Assembly (NCBI GenBank): GCA_028685755.1
Contig: JAQUDJ010000015.1
Span: 1 to 39,080 of the forward strand
Origin: Eubacteriales bacterium
Lineage (GTDB): Bacteria; Bacillota; Clostridia; Saccharofermentanales; UBA5734
Reading direction: 5' to 3'
DNA: 39,080 nt
Shown here one piece after another: positions 23,793 to 31,286 of the stretch. How positions within the stretch are numbered: the stretch's first letter is position 1; every line of letters begins with the position of its first letter. Position numbers and translations under genes: made by a program. A model generated the notes under the pieces. That model was given only the letters and a program-made list of their open reading frames with translations, did no database searches and was not told where the DNA came from.

Positions 23793-24932
23793 TTATGCAA
23801 ACGATTGAGAATACTTGATAAAACGCATCAAATTATCCATTGTTAACGATAAATCTTCTCGGCTACGTAATTTAGCCTCGCTAAAAGGAATTGCCGTTCG
23901 ATTGATGCTAAATATGGCGGTAATTCCAACATCGTAAGCCCCTTCGATGTTGTCACCGATATCTCCAACAATGGCAATCAGCGGAATCTTCAATTTGTGT
24001 GTGCGATTTGCAATGCCGATCACAACTTTACCTAAAAGACTTTGAAAATCAATTTTCCCCTCTCCGGTAAAAACGAGATCTGCACCTTCAAGTAATTGGG
24101 AAAAATTAACTGCATCGAGAACGGTTTCGATGCCCATTTGCAGACTGCTATTAAAAAATGCCACCATGCCACCACCCATACCACCCGCCGCACCAGCACC
24201 ATGTAAATATAAAATTTCCTTATGTAAATCTTTATATACAATCTCTGCTAAATGCGCTAATCCAGCATCGAGCAACGCGACCGTTTTATCGTCAGCACCC
24301 TTTTGTGGGGAAAACACTTGTGCCGCACCCAAAGGTCCGCACAGTGGATTATCAATATCACACATTGAAACGAGTTCAACATGACTTAATGCAAGCGGTA
24401 AATTTGTTGTGTTGATAGATGAAATATCTTTAAGTGATTTTCCAACGGGAATAAATGACTCGCCCGCCTGATTTCTAAACACTACGCCTAATGCGGCAGC
24501 TGCGCCACACCCACCATCGTTTGTCGCACTGCCACCTAGTCCGACAATCATTTTTTTACAACCACTTTGAAGCGCATGGAGCATGAGCTGGCCTACCCCG
24601 TAAGTAGTTGTTTGCTCAGCATACTTATTTTCACCAACGAGTGGCAACCCTGCTGCGGCGGCCATTTCGATAACTGCAACTCCATCTGGAAGCATGCCAT
24701 AAAACGAATCGATTTCTTCAAAATATGGACCGAGAACTTTAAGATGAATTTTTTCACCACCAACAGCTTGAAGAAAGGCATCAACACTCCCTTCTCCTCC
24801 GTCAGCAACGGGAACACTGATAATTTCAGTAGTTGGGAAAAATGTCTTAATAGATTGGGCCATAATTGCACAGATCTCGGCTGAAGTCATGGTGCCTTTG
24901 AAGGAATCTGGCATAAGAATAATTTTTTTCAT
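23793..24932 (-). CDS. garK: Glycerate 2-kinase (GlxK/GarK family)
   Basis: ATP-dependent kinase making 2-phosphoglycerate from glycerate, 379 residues, the normal family length. Diagnostic segments are the N-terminal MPDSFKGTMTSAEICAIM, VPVADGGEGSVDAFL, VGLGGSATNDGGCGAAAALGV, the Gly-rich HGAGAAGGMGGGMVAF and VFTGEGKIDFQS. The start ATG has GGAAGA upstream. It lies 72 bp after gntP on the same strand, with a terminator hairpin in between, and both follow a CdaR-type regulator; together they form a glycerate uptake and use module. The product enters lower glycolysis directly. Confidence 0.94.
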   Translation of the reverse strand: MKKIILMPDSFKGTMTSAEICAIMAQSIKTFFPTTEIISVPVADGGEGSVDAFLQAVGGEKIHLKVLGPYFEEIDSFYGMLPDGVAVIEMAAAAGLPLVGENKYAEQTTTYGVGQLMLHALQSGCKKMIVGLGGSATNDGGCGAAAALGVVFRNQAGESFIPVGKSLKDISSINTTNLPLALSHVELVSMCDIDNPLCGPLGAAQVFSPQKGADDKTVALLDAGLAHLAEIVYKDLHKEILYLHGAGAAGGMGGGMVAFFNSSLQMGIETVLDAVNFSQLLEGADLVFTGEGKIDFQSLLGKVVIGIANRTHKLKIPLIAIVGDIGDNIEGAYDVGITAIFSINRTAIPFSEAKLRSREDLSLTMDNLMRFIKYSQSFA

Positions 24933-24948
24933 AAGATATCTTCCTTAT

Positions 24949-24988
24949 AAAAATGGGGACGGTAATTTCGAATCACCGCCCCCATTTT
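24949..24988 (-). terminator. Terminator hairpin between gntP and glycerate kinase
   Basis: Minus strand stem of about 12 bp (24987-24975 with 24963-24951, including one G-U pair), 11-nt loop, then five T. Being inside the gntP-garK unit, it may reduce kinase expression relative to the permease. Confidence 0.75.
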
Positions 24989-25004
24989 ATTTTGAGGAGG
25001 TTGC

Positions 25005-26390
25005 TTAAAATATCAGGGTCATGATAAAGATTCCAATGATCGAAGCAAGGCCTAGAACCAGTGTTGCAAGTGAGTGCGTTTTGTAGCCTTTTTCAGGTGT
25101 CATTTCACCAAAATTTGTCACGACCCAGAAGTAAGAATCATTCGCGTGCGATACGACCATCGAACCTGAACCAATAGCCATAACCGTCAAGGCTGCTAAA
25201 ATCGGGGTGTCTAAGCCTAAGGCGCCCATTAACGGGGCAAGGATGCCGGCTGTCGTTGTAATTGCGACGGTTGATGAACCTTGTGCAGATTTCAATATTG
25301 CGGCTAATAGGAAGGGGAAGAAAATGCCAATTGTTTTTAAAACAGAAGCATTGTCGGTGATAAAGTTTACAAGGCCGGATACTGAAATCACTTTGCCCAA
25401 AACACCACCGGCTGCAGTGACAAACAAGATTGGGCCGACGATTTTCAACGTATCGTTTGTAATATTATAGAATTCACCGATTTTATTTGCACTAGATAAT
25501 AGTGCAATTCCGAATAATGTGCCCACTGTTAAAGCAATAATCGGTGTACCAAGAAAACCAAAGAGATCTCCTGTGAAGCCAGACCATTTGGCCATGTTGG
25601 AAATTGAACCAACAGCCATCAAGAGAATTGGCACTAGGATCGGAGATATGGCGAGAAAACCATTCGGAAGTTTGCCAAATTCTTTGACTAATTCTTCATA
25701 AGATTTAACATTCTCACCGGTATCTTCGTCGTCAGCTGCTTTGACTTTTTTGCCAATATACTTTGCAAAGAAGTAAGCTGCAACCAGTGGGAAGATCGAT
25801 GCCAAGACGCCAATTCCCATGACAAGCAATAAATTGTTGCCAATTCCTAACGCGTTGGCAGCACCTATTGGACCCGGTGTTGGCGGAATCATGACATGCG
25901 AAATATATAGGCCCATGCTTAATGCAACCGTCATGGCTACACTGGAGACTTTTGTTCGTTTAACTAGCGCTTTACGGATCGGGTTGAGAATAACGAAGCC
26001 CGAATCACAAAATACGGGGATTGACACGACCCAACCCATCAAAAGTATGGCTAATTCAGGATTTTTCTTACCAACAAGTTTAATGACCATGTCTGCTAAC
26101 TTGATGGCTGCACCTGTCTTTTCAAGGAATGTACCAACTAGCGCACCGAGAATAATGACGATACCAATACTCGTAAACGTCCCGGAAAAGCCAGCGCCGA
26201 TGACATTAGCTAACCCTAATGTTACCTTATCATCGACAGTTTTGTTGACGAGCGGAATCCCGGCCGCAAAACCCAACAGCAATGAAACACCCATAATCGA
26301 AAGAAATGGGTGAACCTTAAACTTTGAGATGGCCAGAATCATCACAACAATGGAGATGACAAATGCAATAAGTAGCGGAATACCGGACAT
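25005..26390 (-). CDS. gntP: GntP-family gluconate/glycerate H+ symporter
   Basis: Polytopic membrane permease of 461 residues with about twelve hydrophobic segments. Family blocks include IILGALVGTFLEKTGAA, MGWVVSIPVFCDSGFVILNPI, MGLYISHVMIPPTPGPIGAAN and SAQGSSTVAITTTAGI, all characteristic of the GntP family. The start ATG is preceded by GGAGGGT. Family members carry gluconate, glycerate, serine or related hydroxy acids; with a CdaR-type regulator and a glycerate kinase on either side, D-glycerate is the best guess here. Expression is probably controlled from the palindrome-covered promoter at 26494-26540. Confidence 0.9.
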   Translation of the reverse strand: MSGIPLLIAFVISIVVMILAISKFKVHPFLSIMGVSLLLGFAAGIPLVNKTVDDKVTLGLANVIGAGFSGTFTSIGIVIILGALVGTFLEKTGAAIKLADMVIKLVGKKNPELAILLMGWVVSIPVFCDSGFVILNPIRKALVKRTKVSSVAMTVALSMGLYISHVMIPPTPGPIGAANALGIGNNLLLVMGIGVLASIFPLVAAYFFAKYIGKKVKAADDEDTGENVKSYEELVKEFGKLPNGFLAISPILVPILLMAVGSISNMAKWSGFTGDLFGFLGTPIIALTVGTLFGIALLSSANKIGEFYNITNDTLKIVGPILFVTAAGGVLGKVISVSGLVNFITDNASVLKTIGIFFPFLLAAILKSAQGSSTVAITTTAGILAPLMGALGLDTPILAALTVMAIGSGSMVVSHANDSYFWVVTNFGEMTPEKGYKTHSLATLVLGLASIIGIFIMTLIF

Positions 26391-26493
26391 ATTTTACCCT
26401 CCTTGTTCTACTTCATCCACAAAAAACAACGTCTTTTATGTATGTTCATTGTTCATATTGTATAAGTCGGAGGGCTAAATAAATATATTCTAT

Positions 26494-26540
26494 GTAACAT
26501 ATAAATTGTTTTATATTGTTACGCAGAACACTGTCGTCAA
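26494..26540 (-). promoter_or_regulatory. gntP promoter with overlapping palindromic operator
   Basis: Minus strand TTGACG (26540-26535), 19-bp spacer, TATAAA (26515-26510). A long inverted repeat, GTAACATATAAA (26494-26505) against TTTATATTGTTAC (26510-26522), matches except for one extra base and covers the -10 box. The CdaR-type protein encoded upstream is the likely ligand-dependent regulator. Confidence 0.5.
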
Positions 26541-26569
26541 ATTATCTGCTACGATCATGTGCGAATCAA

Positions 26570-27715
26570 CTAAATTTTTAAATACCCTTCGATATCTTCA
26601 AAAAAGAGCATCGCAATATAAAATGCAGTTAAATTACTTGGCATGCGTACGTCTAACCCAGAAATTTCTTTTAGTTTTTTGAGTTTAAACTGCAAGGTGT
26701 TTTTATGAATAAACAAAGCACTAGCAGCGGCATTGATTGAACCTTCAACAGAAAAATAAACCTCTAAAATCTGAATCCAGCGACTTATTTCTCGGTAATC
26801 GCAATTCCTGAATATTTTTCGGATATATTCGACTTTCGTTTGTCTAGAAACCTCGCCCGTGAACATCTCGAGGGTGACTTGATCATATGCCCTTATGCCT
26901 TCTTTAGCCGATCTTGCTGAACGCCAGGCTTGATTTGCCTGAATATAGGATTGATGCAGATCCGAAGCCTCGCCATCAATCCCAACCGAGAGCCGGACCC
27001 CGTATCGGTCAAAAATAAGGGTACTCAACTTAATTGCTAAATGCTCCATTTGGACGTCTGTTCTTCGTCTTAATAGCACGATCTGGCGAGCGGCATTTCG
27101 CAAAATCAAATTACCATATTCTGCCTCAATGTTATGACTTACCGTCGATTCAACTTCGTCGATCATTTTCTGGCCTAAAGCGGTATCAATATGTTTCTCT
27201 AAATTTTGTACACTAATAACCATAACGCGACGTGGCAAGGTGATATCAATATTAAGCGTTTGTCCTCGCTCAGCAAGGCCTTGATGTTGCAAAAGTCCAT
27301 TGCCCAGGATCCAATCTTCTAAAAATCTCGAAAGAATGCGCTGTTTCAATTTGATTTCATCTTGATCAATACTTTCTCTGATTAAAATTTCCGTCATCTT
27401 TTTGACGACTTGGCCATACCCTTTGACTTGCTCGTATTCACCCGTGATGCCGATCACACCAAAAATCTGGCCCTCGTAACTTATTGATAAATTTAACCCC
27501 GCGCGTACTGTAGGCGTCACATCAGCAGGTGAAATATAGAGTTCGGACAGATGCTCATCTATTATTTTTCGGGCAGCCTCATGAAAATTACCAATGCGCT
27601 TGTCATCGGTACTTGCGATAATATAGCCATGTTCGTCCATCATGTTAATGTTTTGTCGAACAACCTCGCCAATTTCGTTAACAATGAGCTGCGCGCTTTG
27701 TTTTGAAATTCTCAT
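26570..27715 (-). CDS. cdaR: CdaR-type sugar diacid / glycerate utilisation regulator
   Basis: Transcription factor of 381 residues. The N-terminal diacid-recognition domain spans about 1-135 (KQSAQLIVNEIGEVVRQNINMMDEHGYIIASTDDKRIGNFHEAA ... GVIGITGEYEQVKGYGQVVKKMTE), a GGDEF-like/PucR middle region follows, and the C-terminal PucR-type helix-turn-helix is SINAAASALFIHKNTLQFKLKKLKEISGLDVR. CdaR-like proteins activate genes for glycerate, galactarate and glucarate in response to glycerate-type effectors. It precedes gntP and garK on the same strand. There is no good ribosome site before its ATG, but a 49-codon ORF ends across it with a 4-bp overlap, so translation is probably coupled. Confidence 0.9.
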   Translation of the reverse strand: MRISKQSAQLIVNEIGEVVRQNINMMDEHGYIIASTDDKRIGNFHEAARKIIDEHLSELYISPADVTPTVRAGLNLSISYEGQIFGVIGITGEYEQVKGYGQVVKKMTEILIRESIDQDEIKLKQRILSRFLEDWILGNGLLQHQGLAERGQTLNIDITLPRRVMVISVQNLEKHIDTALGQKMIDEVESTVSHNIEAEYGNLILRNAARQIVLLRRRTDVQMEHLAIKLSTLIFDRYGVRLSVGIDGEASDLHQSYIQANQAWRSARSAKEGIRAYDQVTLEMFTGEVSRQTKVEYIRKIFRNCDYREISRWIQILEVYFSVEGSINAAASALFIHKNTLQFKLKKLKEISGLDVRMPSNLTAFYIAMLFFEDIEGYLKI

Positions 27716-27861
27716 ATTTTACTATTGTCAAACATAACGCTCAATATAATTGTGCGAGGTGTGATTGTCGATTTGAAGTCAATAGGATTGACGCGAACTG
27801 ACTGGTCAACAGACAAATCGGGATCAATCGAGGTCGTCACATGATTGTCGTGGCAAATCAT
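27712..27861 (-). CDS. Overlapping 49-codon ORF upstream of cdaR (possible leader peptide)
   Basis: The ATG at 27861 has a strong ribosome site (GGAGG, 8 bases upstream). The frame runs 49 codons, beginning MICHDNHVTTSIDPD and ending VMFDNSKI, and its TGA overlaps the cdaR start as ATGA. A promoter (TTGTCA-16-TATAAA) lies about 60 bases upstream, so it would be the first frame on the cdaR mRNA. The peptide has no membrane helix or domain I recognise, and no run of identical codons typical of amino-acid attenuators. The cdaR gene itself lacks a good ribosome site, which favours a translational coupling role. Coding status is inferred from these signals only. Confidence 0.55.
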   Translation of the reverse strand: MICHDNHVTTSIDPDLSVDQSVRVNPIDFKSTITPRTIILSVMFDNSKI

Positions 27862-27926
27862 TAATTGCACCTCCAGTGGCTCAAAAAAAGTCGTTGATTA
27901 CATATATCTTTACATTAAACATTTCT

Positions 27927-27954
27927 TTTATACGAAATACCGTCTAAATGACAA
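27927..27954 (-). promoter_or_regulatory. Promoter of the small ORF-cdaR transcript
   Basis: Minus strand TTGTCA (27954-27949), 16-bp spacer, TATAAA (27932-27927), just past the stop of the UPF0126 gene. Confidence 0.55.
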
Positions 27955-27962
27955 TCGCAACG

Positions 27963-28580
27963 TTATTTCGCAGTATTTATTTTTTGGGGGACGGTCAGAT
28001 GGATGTTTCTAGAATAAGTGAACAGACGCAAGAAAACGATGATTAAAAGCCCTAGGTAAGGTGCGACTGGCTTGAGTGCAGTTTGTTCGGTCACATAATA
28101 GGCCAAAGATCCAATCAAAGCGGCTATGGCATAAATATCCTTTTTTAAAATGACTGGAATTTGTTGACTTAGCAAGTCACGCAAGACACCTCCTCCGACC
28201 CCGGATATGACAGCGACAAACAAAAAGGCTAGCAAGCCAAGCTGGCGGTCAATTACTTTGCTCCCAGCATCGATGGAAAAACAGGCTAAGCCAATTGCAT
28301 CTAACCAGACGATCAGTCGCGCCACCTGGTTTACGAGGTGGCGACCCATGATCGCTACAAAACAGGCGAGAATAATATAAATCATATAAGACGGATGGGC
28401 AAAAAAGGCTGGGACGCCATTATCCATCACAACATCCCGGATGATGCCCCCACCCGTTGCAGTCAGCGTTGCCAGCATGAGCATGCCAAAAAGATCCATT
28501 TTTCTGTCGCGCGCAACGAGTGCTCCGGACAAGGCAAAAACAATAATCCCGATCGGTTCAAAAAAACTAATAACCGTCAT
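27963..28580 (-). CDS. UPF0126 / TRIC-like membrane protein (YicG family)
   Basis: Integral membrane protein of 205 residues made of two homologous three-helix halves. The duplicated motif is clear: VFALSGALVARDRKMDLFGMLMLATLTATGGGIIRDVV in the first half and LACFSIDAGSKVIDRQLGLLAFLFVAVISGVGGGVLRDLL in the second, with the conserved GGG-xx-RD in each. Length matches the family. Members are related in fold to TRIC cation channels, and some have been linked to glycine transport; the substrate cannot be told here. ATG with GAGGT upstream. It lies between the signalling protein gene and the cdaR unit, 30 bp after the former on the same strand. Confidence 0.88.
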   Translation of the reverse strand: MTVISFFEPIGIIVFALSGALVARDRKMDLFGMLMLATLTATGGGIIRDVVMDNGVPAFFAHPSYMIYIILACFVAIMGRHLVNQVARLIVWLDAIGLACFSIDAGSKVIDRQLGLLAFLFVAVISGVGGGVLRDLLSQQIPVILKKDIYAIAALIGSLAYYVTEQTALKPVAPYLGLLIIVFLRLFTYSRNIHLTVPQKINTAK

Positions 28581-28610
28581 GGTTATACCTCGTGCTTTGA
28601 TGAATTTATG

Positions 28611-30845
28611 CTACACCAATGCCGTTGCAAAATGGTGCTGCGAATGCAGCAGGAATGCTAGGAACTCCGAGGTAGGCAAAGGCCTGCTAAAATAAAATCC
28701 TTGAATATAATCACAGCCGAATTGCATCAGCAGATCAAGTTGTGCTTTTGTCTCAACCCCTTCAACCACAACTTCAAGGGCCAAGCCTTGAATGATGGCG
28801 ATCAGTGACCCGAGAATCATTTGATCTTTAGCGTTTGATGCAATATTGGCGATCAAGGATCGATCAATTTTAACGATATCCAGAGGCAGATCTTTTAGAT
28901 AGCCAAAGGTCGAATAACCCGTGCCAAAATCGTCTAAGGCTAATCTGACACCAATTTTTTTGAGTGCTTGAAACGCTAGCATGACATCTTCAGTGTCATG
29001 CATGAGTGTGCTTTCCGTAATTTCCAATTTGAGGCTTTTGGGGCTAATTTCCGCCTCCTTGATCGTCTTTTCAATGTATTGAACGAGTTCATCACTACGG
29101 TGTTCAAAGGAAATGAATGATAAATTGACACTAACCATAATTCCTTGTAATCCATTAGCGTTCCATGCTGCAATTTTTTGGCAGGCTTCGCGAATGACCC
29201 AGTCCGTAATCGGTAAGATTAATTTAGTCTTCTCGGCAATTGGAATAAACTCTACCGGCGAAATGCGGCCAAGTGTCGGATGATTCCAGCGCAGTAAGGC
29301 TTCCGCCTGATCAAACATTTTTGTTTTGACATTATAGATGGGTTGAAAATGAAGCTCGAGCTGATTCTCGTCTATCGCTCGACGCAAGTCATCTTCGAGC
29401 ACAATTTCGCGGGAACGGGCTTTTTCCATGTCGCGACTATAAAGCACCGTTGTGTTTTTTACTTTTTTAGCCACATATAACGCGGTATCAGCATGTTTAA
29501 TGGTCTGAAAAATGGTCTCTAACGGACTACCTAAACACATACCAATGCTGGCCGTAATCGTATACATGCGGCCGTTAATAATGAGTTTTTCAGATATCAC
29601 AGCAAGTATTTTTTTGGCCATTTTTTGAATAATCGTCAAATCGATTGATTCAACTAAAATAACAAATTCATCCCCTTCATTGCGATAAACGGTGCCCAAC
29701 GGTTTTGAAATTGCAAATAATTTATCTGCAATTTCCGTGATGAATTGATCCCCTGCATGATGTCCGAGATCTTCGTTGATCACTCGGAAATTATCGAGAT
29801 TGAGACATATCACCGAATGGGGTTGAATTGTTACCGCTTGTGCTTCGACATTCGATTTAAAAATCCGCAGGGCATTGCGATTCTTTAGGCCGGTCAGTGG
29901 ATCATGCAGATTGCTAAATAAAAGTTCTTCCTGCTTTTCGGATTCGATACGCTTCAAAACGAGCTCAGCTTCTTCAATTTCTCCAATTTTTTGGGTCACC
30001 AATTTTTCCAACTCAAAATTGTGCGCTCGGATTTCTGATTCCATACGTTTGATTTGTGTAATATCGAGTAAAGTCGTCATCAGACATTTTTCTTGGCCGA
30101 TATAAATAAACTCAGCATTAATTAATCCAATCAGCAGCGTCCCATCTTTTTTTCTGACCTTAATTTCCTTATCACGAACGCGTGTAACGTTCTCAAGTTG
30201 ATTTAAAAGATCGATACGGTCTTGATAATTCACAAAGAGATCGAGTTCCTTGGCTGAATGACCGAGTGCTTCTTCGCGAGTATAACCATATTTTTCACAA
30301 AATGACTGGTTGACGTCTATATATTGACCCGACACAATACGCGAGATGGCCATGACAGCGGCGCTAAATTGAAACGCTTTTGAAAACTTCTCTTCGGACA
30401 ATTTGAGTTCGCTGATATCTTTAGACACCCCGAATAAAACAGGCTGGCCACTCCATGTTCCAAGCGTCACACGCGTTTCAACTGGAACTTGCTGACCTTG
30501 TTTGGTGACTAATGGAACTGGACAAAACAGTCGCTTGTTTTGAAGCATTTCGCCAACATATTGATTCGCTTCTTCGCGGCGATGCTCCGGATGCACCCTC
30601 AATACGGACTGGCCAATCAACTCATCTAATGTATAACCCAAGCGATCAATAACCGTTTTGTTGACATAAATAATATTTCCCAACATATCGAGAATGAAGA
30701 GAAAATCAAATATCGTATTGAAAAATTGGTAGAAATTTTCTAAAGGTTCTAATTGCGGTTCAGCTTCAATTGGCACTTGATTAAGTTGACTATTCAAGCG
30801 ATCTTGTTCGGCGTTATTACTTGAATGTTGCGATGCTGTCTTCAT
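28611..30845 (-). CDS. PAS-PAS-GGDEF-EAL c-di-GMP signalling protein
   Basis: Cytoplasmic sensor-effector of about 744 residues. Two PAS domains (FNTIFDFLFILDMLGNIIYVNKTVIDRLGYTLDEL ... and SAAVMAISRIVSGQYIDVNQSFCEKYGYTREEALG ...), a coiled-coil linker, a GGDEF domain whose signature is degenerate (RNEGDEF) and an EAL domain follow. The EAL residues expected for phosphodiesterase activity are present: EALLRWNHP, VNLSF, LEITES, LDDFGTGYSTFGYLKDLPLDIVKID and VVEGVET. No RxxD inhibitory site is seen before the GGDEF motif. So c-di-GMP breakdown is likely and synthesis doubtful. I start at ATG 30845, with AAGGA 8 bases upstream; an in-frame ATG at 30908 lacks a ribosome site. No membrane helix is seen. 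Confidence 0.92.
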   Translation of the reverse strand: MKTASQHSSNNAEQDRLNSQLNQVPIEAEPQLEPLENFYQFFNTIFDFLFILDMLGNIIYVNKTVIDRLGYTLDELIGQSVLRVHPEHRREEANQYVGEMLQNKRLFCPVPLVTKQGQQVPVETRVTLGTWSGQPVLFGVSKDISELKLSEEKFSKAFQFSAAVMAISRIVSGQYIDVNQSFCEKYGYTREEALGHSAKELDLFVNYQDRIDLLNQLENVTRVRDKEIKVRKKDGTLLIGLINAEFIYIGQEKCLMTTLLDITQIKRMESEIRAHNFELEKLVTQKIGEIEEAELVLKRIESEKQEELLFSNLHDPLTGLKNRNALRIFKSNVEAQAVTIQPHSVICLNLDNFRVINEDLGHHAGDQFITEIADKLFAISKPLGTVYRNEGDEFVILVESIDLTIIQKMAKKILAVISEKLIINGRMYTITASIGMCLGSPLETIFQTIKHADTALYVAKKVKNTTVLYSRDMEKARSREIVLEDDLRRAIDENQLELHFQPIYNVKTKMFDQAEALLRWNHPTLGRISPVEFIPIAEKTKLILPITDWVIREACQKIAAWNANGLQGIMVSVNLSFISFEHRSDELVQYIEKTIKEAEISPKSLKLEITESTLMHDTEDVMLAFQALKKIGVRLALDDFGTGYSTFGYLKDLPLDIVKIDRSLIANIASNAKDQMILGSLIAIIQGLALEVVVEGVETKAQLDLLMQFGCDYIQGFYFSRPLPTSEFLAFLLHSQHHFATALV

Positions 30846-30904
30846 GCCGTGCATCCTTAATTTTGTCATATTTGGACTAGAGAATATGTAACGTTTCAAA
30901 ATCG

Positions 30905-30924
30905 TCATTATTTTTTAATAATGA
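30905..30924. repeat. AT-rich inverted repeat near the GGDEF-EAL promoter
   Basis: TCATTATT-TTTT-AATAATGA, perfect 8-bp arms. It overlaps the region where a weak minus-strand promoter (TTGCGA-17-CATTAT) would place its -10. Confidence 0.35.
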
Positions 30925-30947
30925 TTCTTTTATGACAGTTTCGCAAC

Positions 30948-30996
30948 TAGAAGATGCATCAAATATTACATATTGTAATATTTGATGCATCTTCTA
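30948..30996. repeat. Perfect 23-bp inverted repeat with 3-nt loop
   Basis: Arms 30948-30970 and 30974-30996 are exact reverse complements, spacer TAT. Each arm also contains the palindromes GATGCATC and AATATT, and the centre reads TTACA-TAT-TGTAA. It lies between divergent genes, so it does not terminate either of them, and it has no adjoining T tract. A related TTACA-N3-TGTAA site occurs at 31077-31089. It could be a regulator site, a cruciform or the hairpin of a small RNA. Confidence 0.75.
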
Positions 30997-31075
30997 CGGG
31001 GGTAAACGGGTTCAGTTATTTGAAGTAACATCGAATGGTGAGAAGAAAAACGATTGATCCAAATAGTTTTAGGAA

Positions 31076-31090
31076 GTTACATTTTGTAAC
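31076..31090. repeat. GTTACA-TTT-TGTAAC inverted repeat
   Basis: Perfect 6-3-6 inverted repeat sharing TTACA-N3-TGTAA with the centre of the 23-bp hairpin 111 bp upstream. Possible second site for the same protein. Confidence 0.4.
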
Positions 31091-31200
31091 AAGATTTCGG
31101 TTGTACACGATTGGGTGGATTAGTTATTTTCGCACTTGGCCACTATTGGAACGTACATGCAAACCCTAATAAGCATAGAATTTTTTCCTATGATTTGTGT

Positions 31201-31229
31201 TTGACACACTTCTGTTTAGTGATTATTAT
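31201..31229 (+). promoter_or_regulatory. Near-consensus promoter of the desulfurase-arsR-CGGC operon
   Basis: TTGACA (31201-31206), exactly 17 bp, TATTAT (31224-31229). The strongest promoter seen in the window. Confidence 0.85.
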
Positions 31230-31230
31230 T

Positions 31231-31264
31231 ATTTCATACTTGCGATATTTCGCAAGTATGAAAT
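31231..31264 (+). promoter_or_regulatory. Perfect 15-bp inverted-repeat operator over the transcription start
   Basis: ATTTCATACTTGCGA (31231-31245), loop TATT, TCGCAAGTATGAAAT (31250-31264). It starts two bases after the -10 box and so covers the start site; the ArsR-family protein encoded by the second gene of the operon is the obvious binder. Confidence 0.75.
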
Positions 31265-31286
31265 ATCGCCAACAAGAGGTGTCCAG

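Noticed and set aside
25819-26313. 164-codon frame antisense to gntP, and similar long antisense frames (for example 1736-2305, 12101-12535, 20335-20823)
   Set aside because: They mirror strongly supported genes, lack start signals and have compositions expected from the opposite strand of membrane-protein codons.
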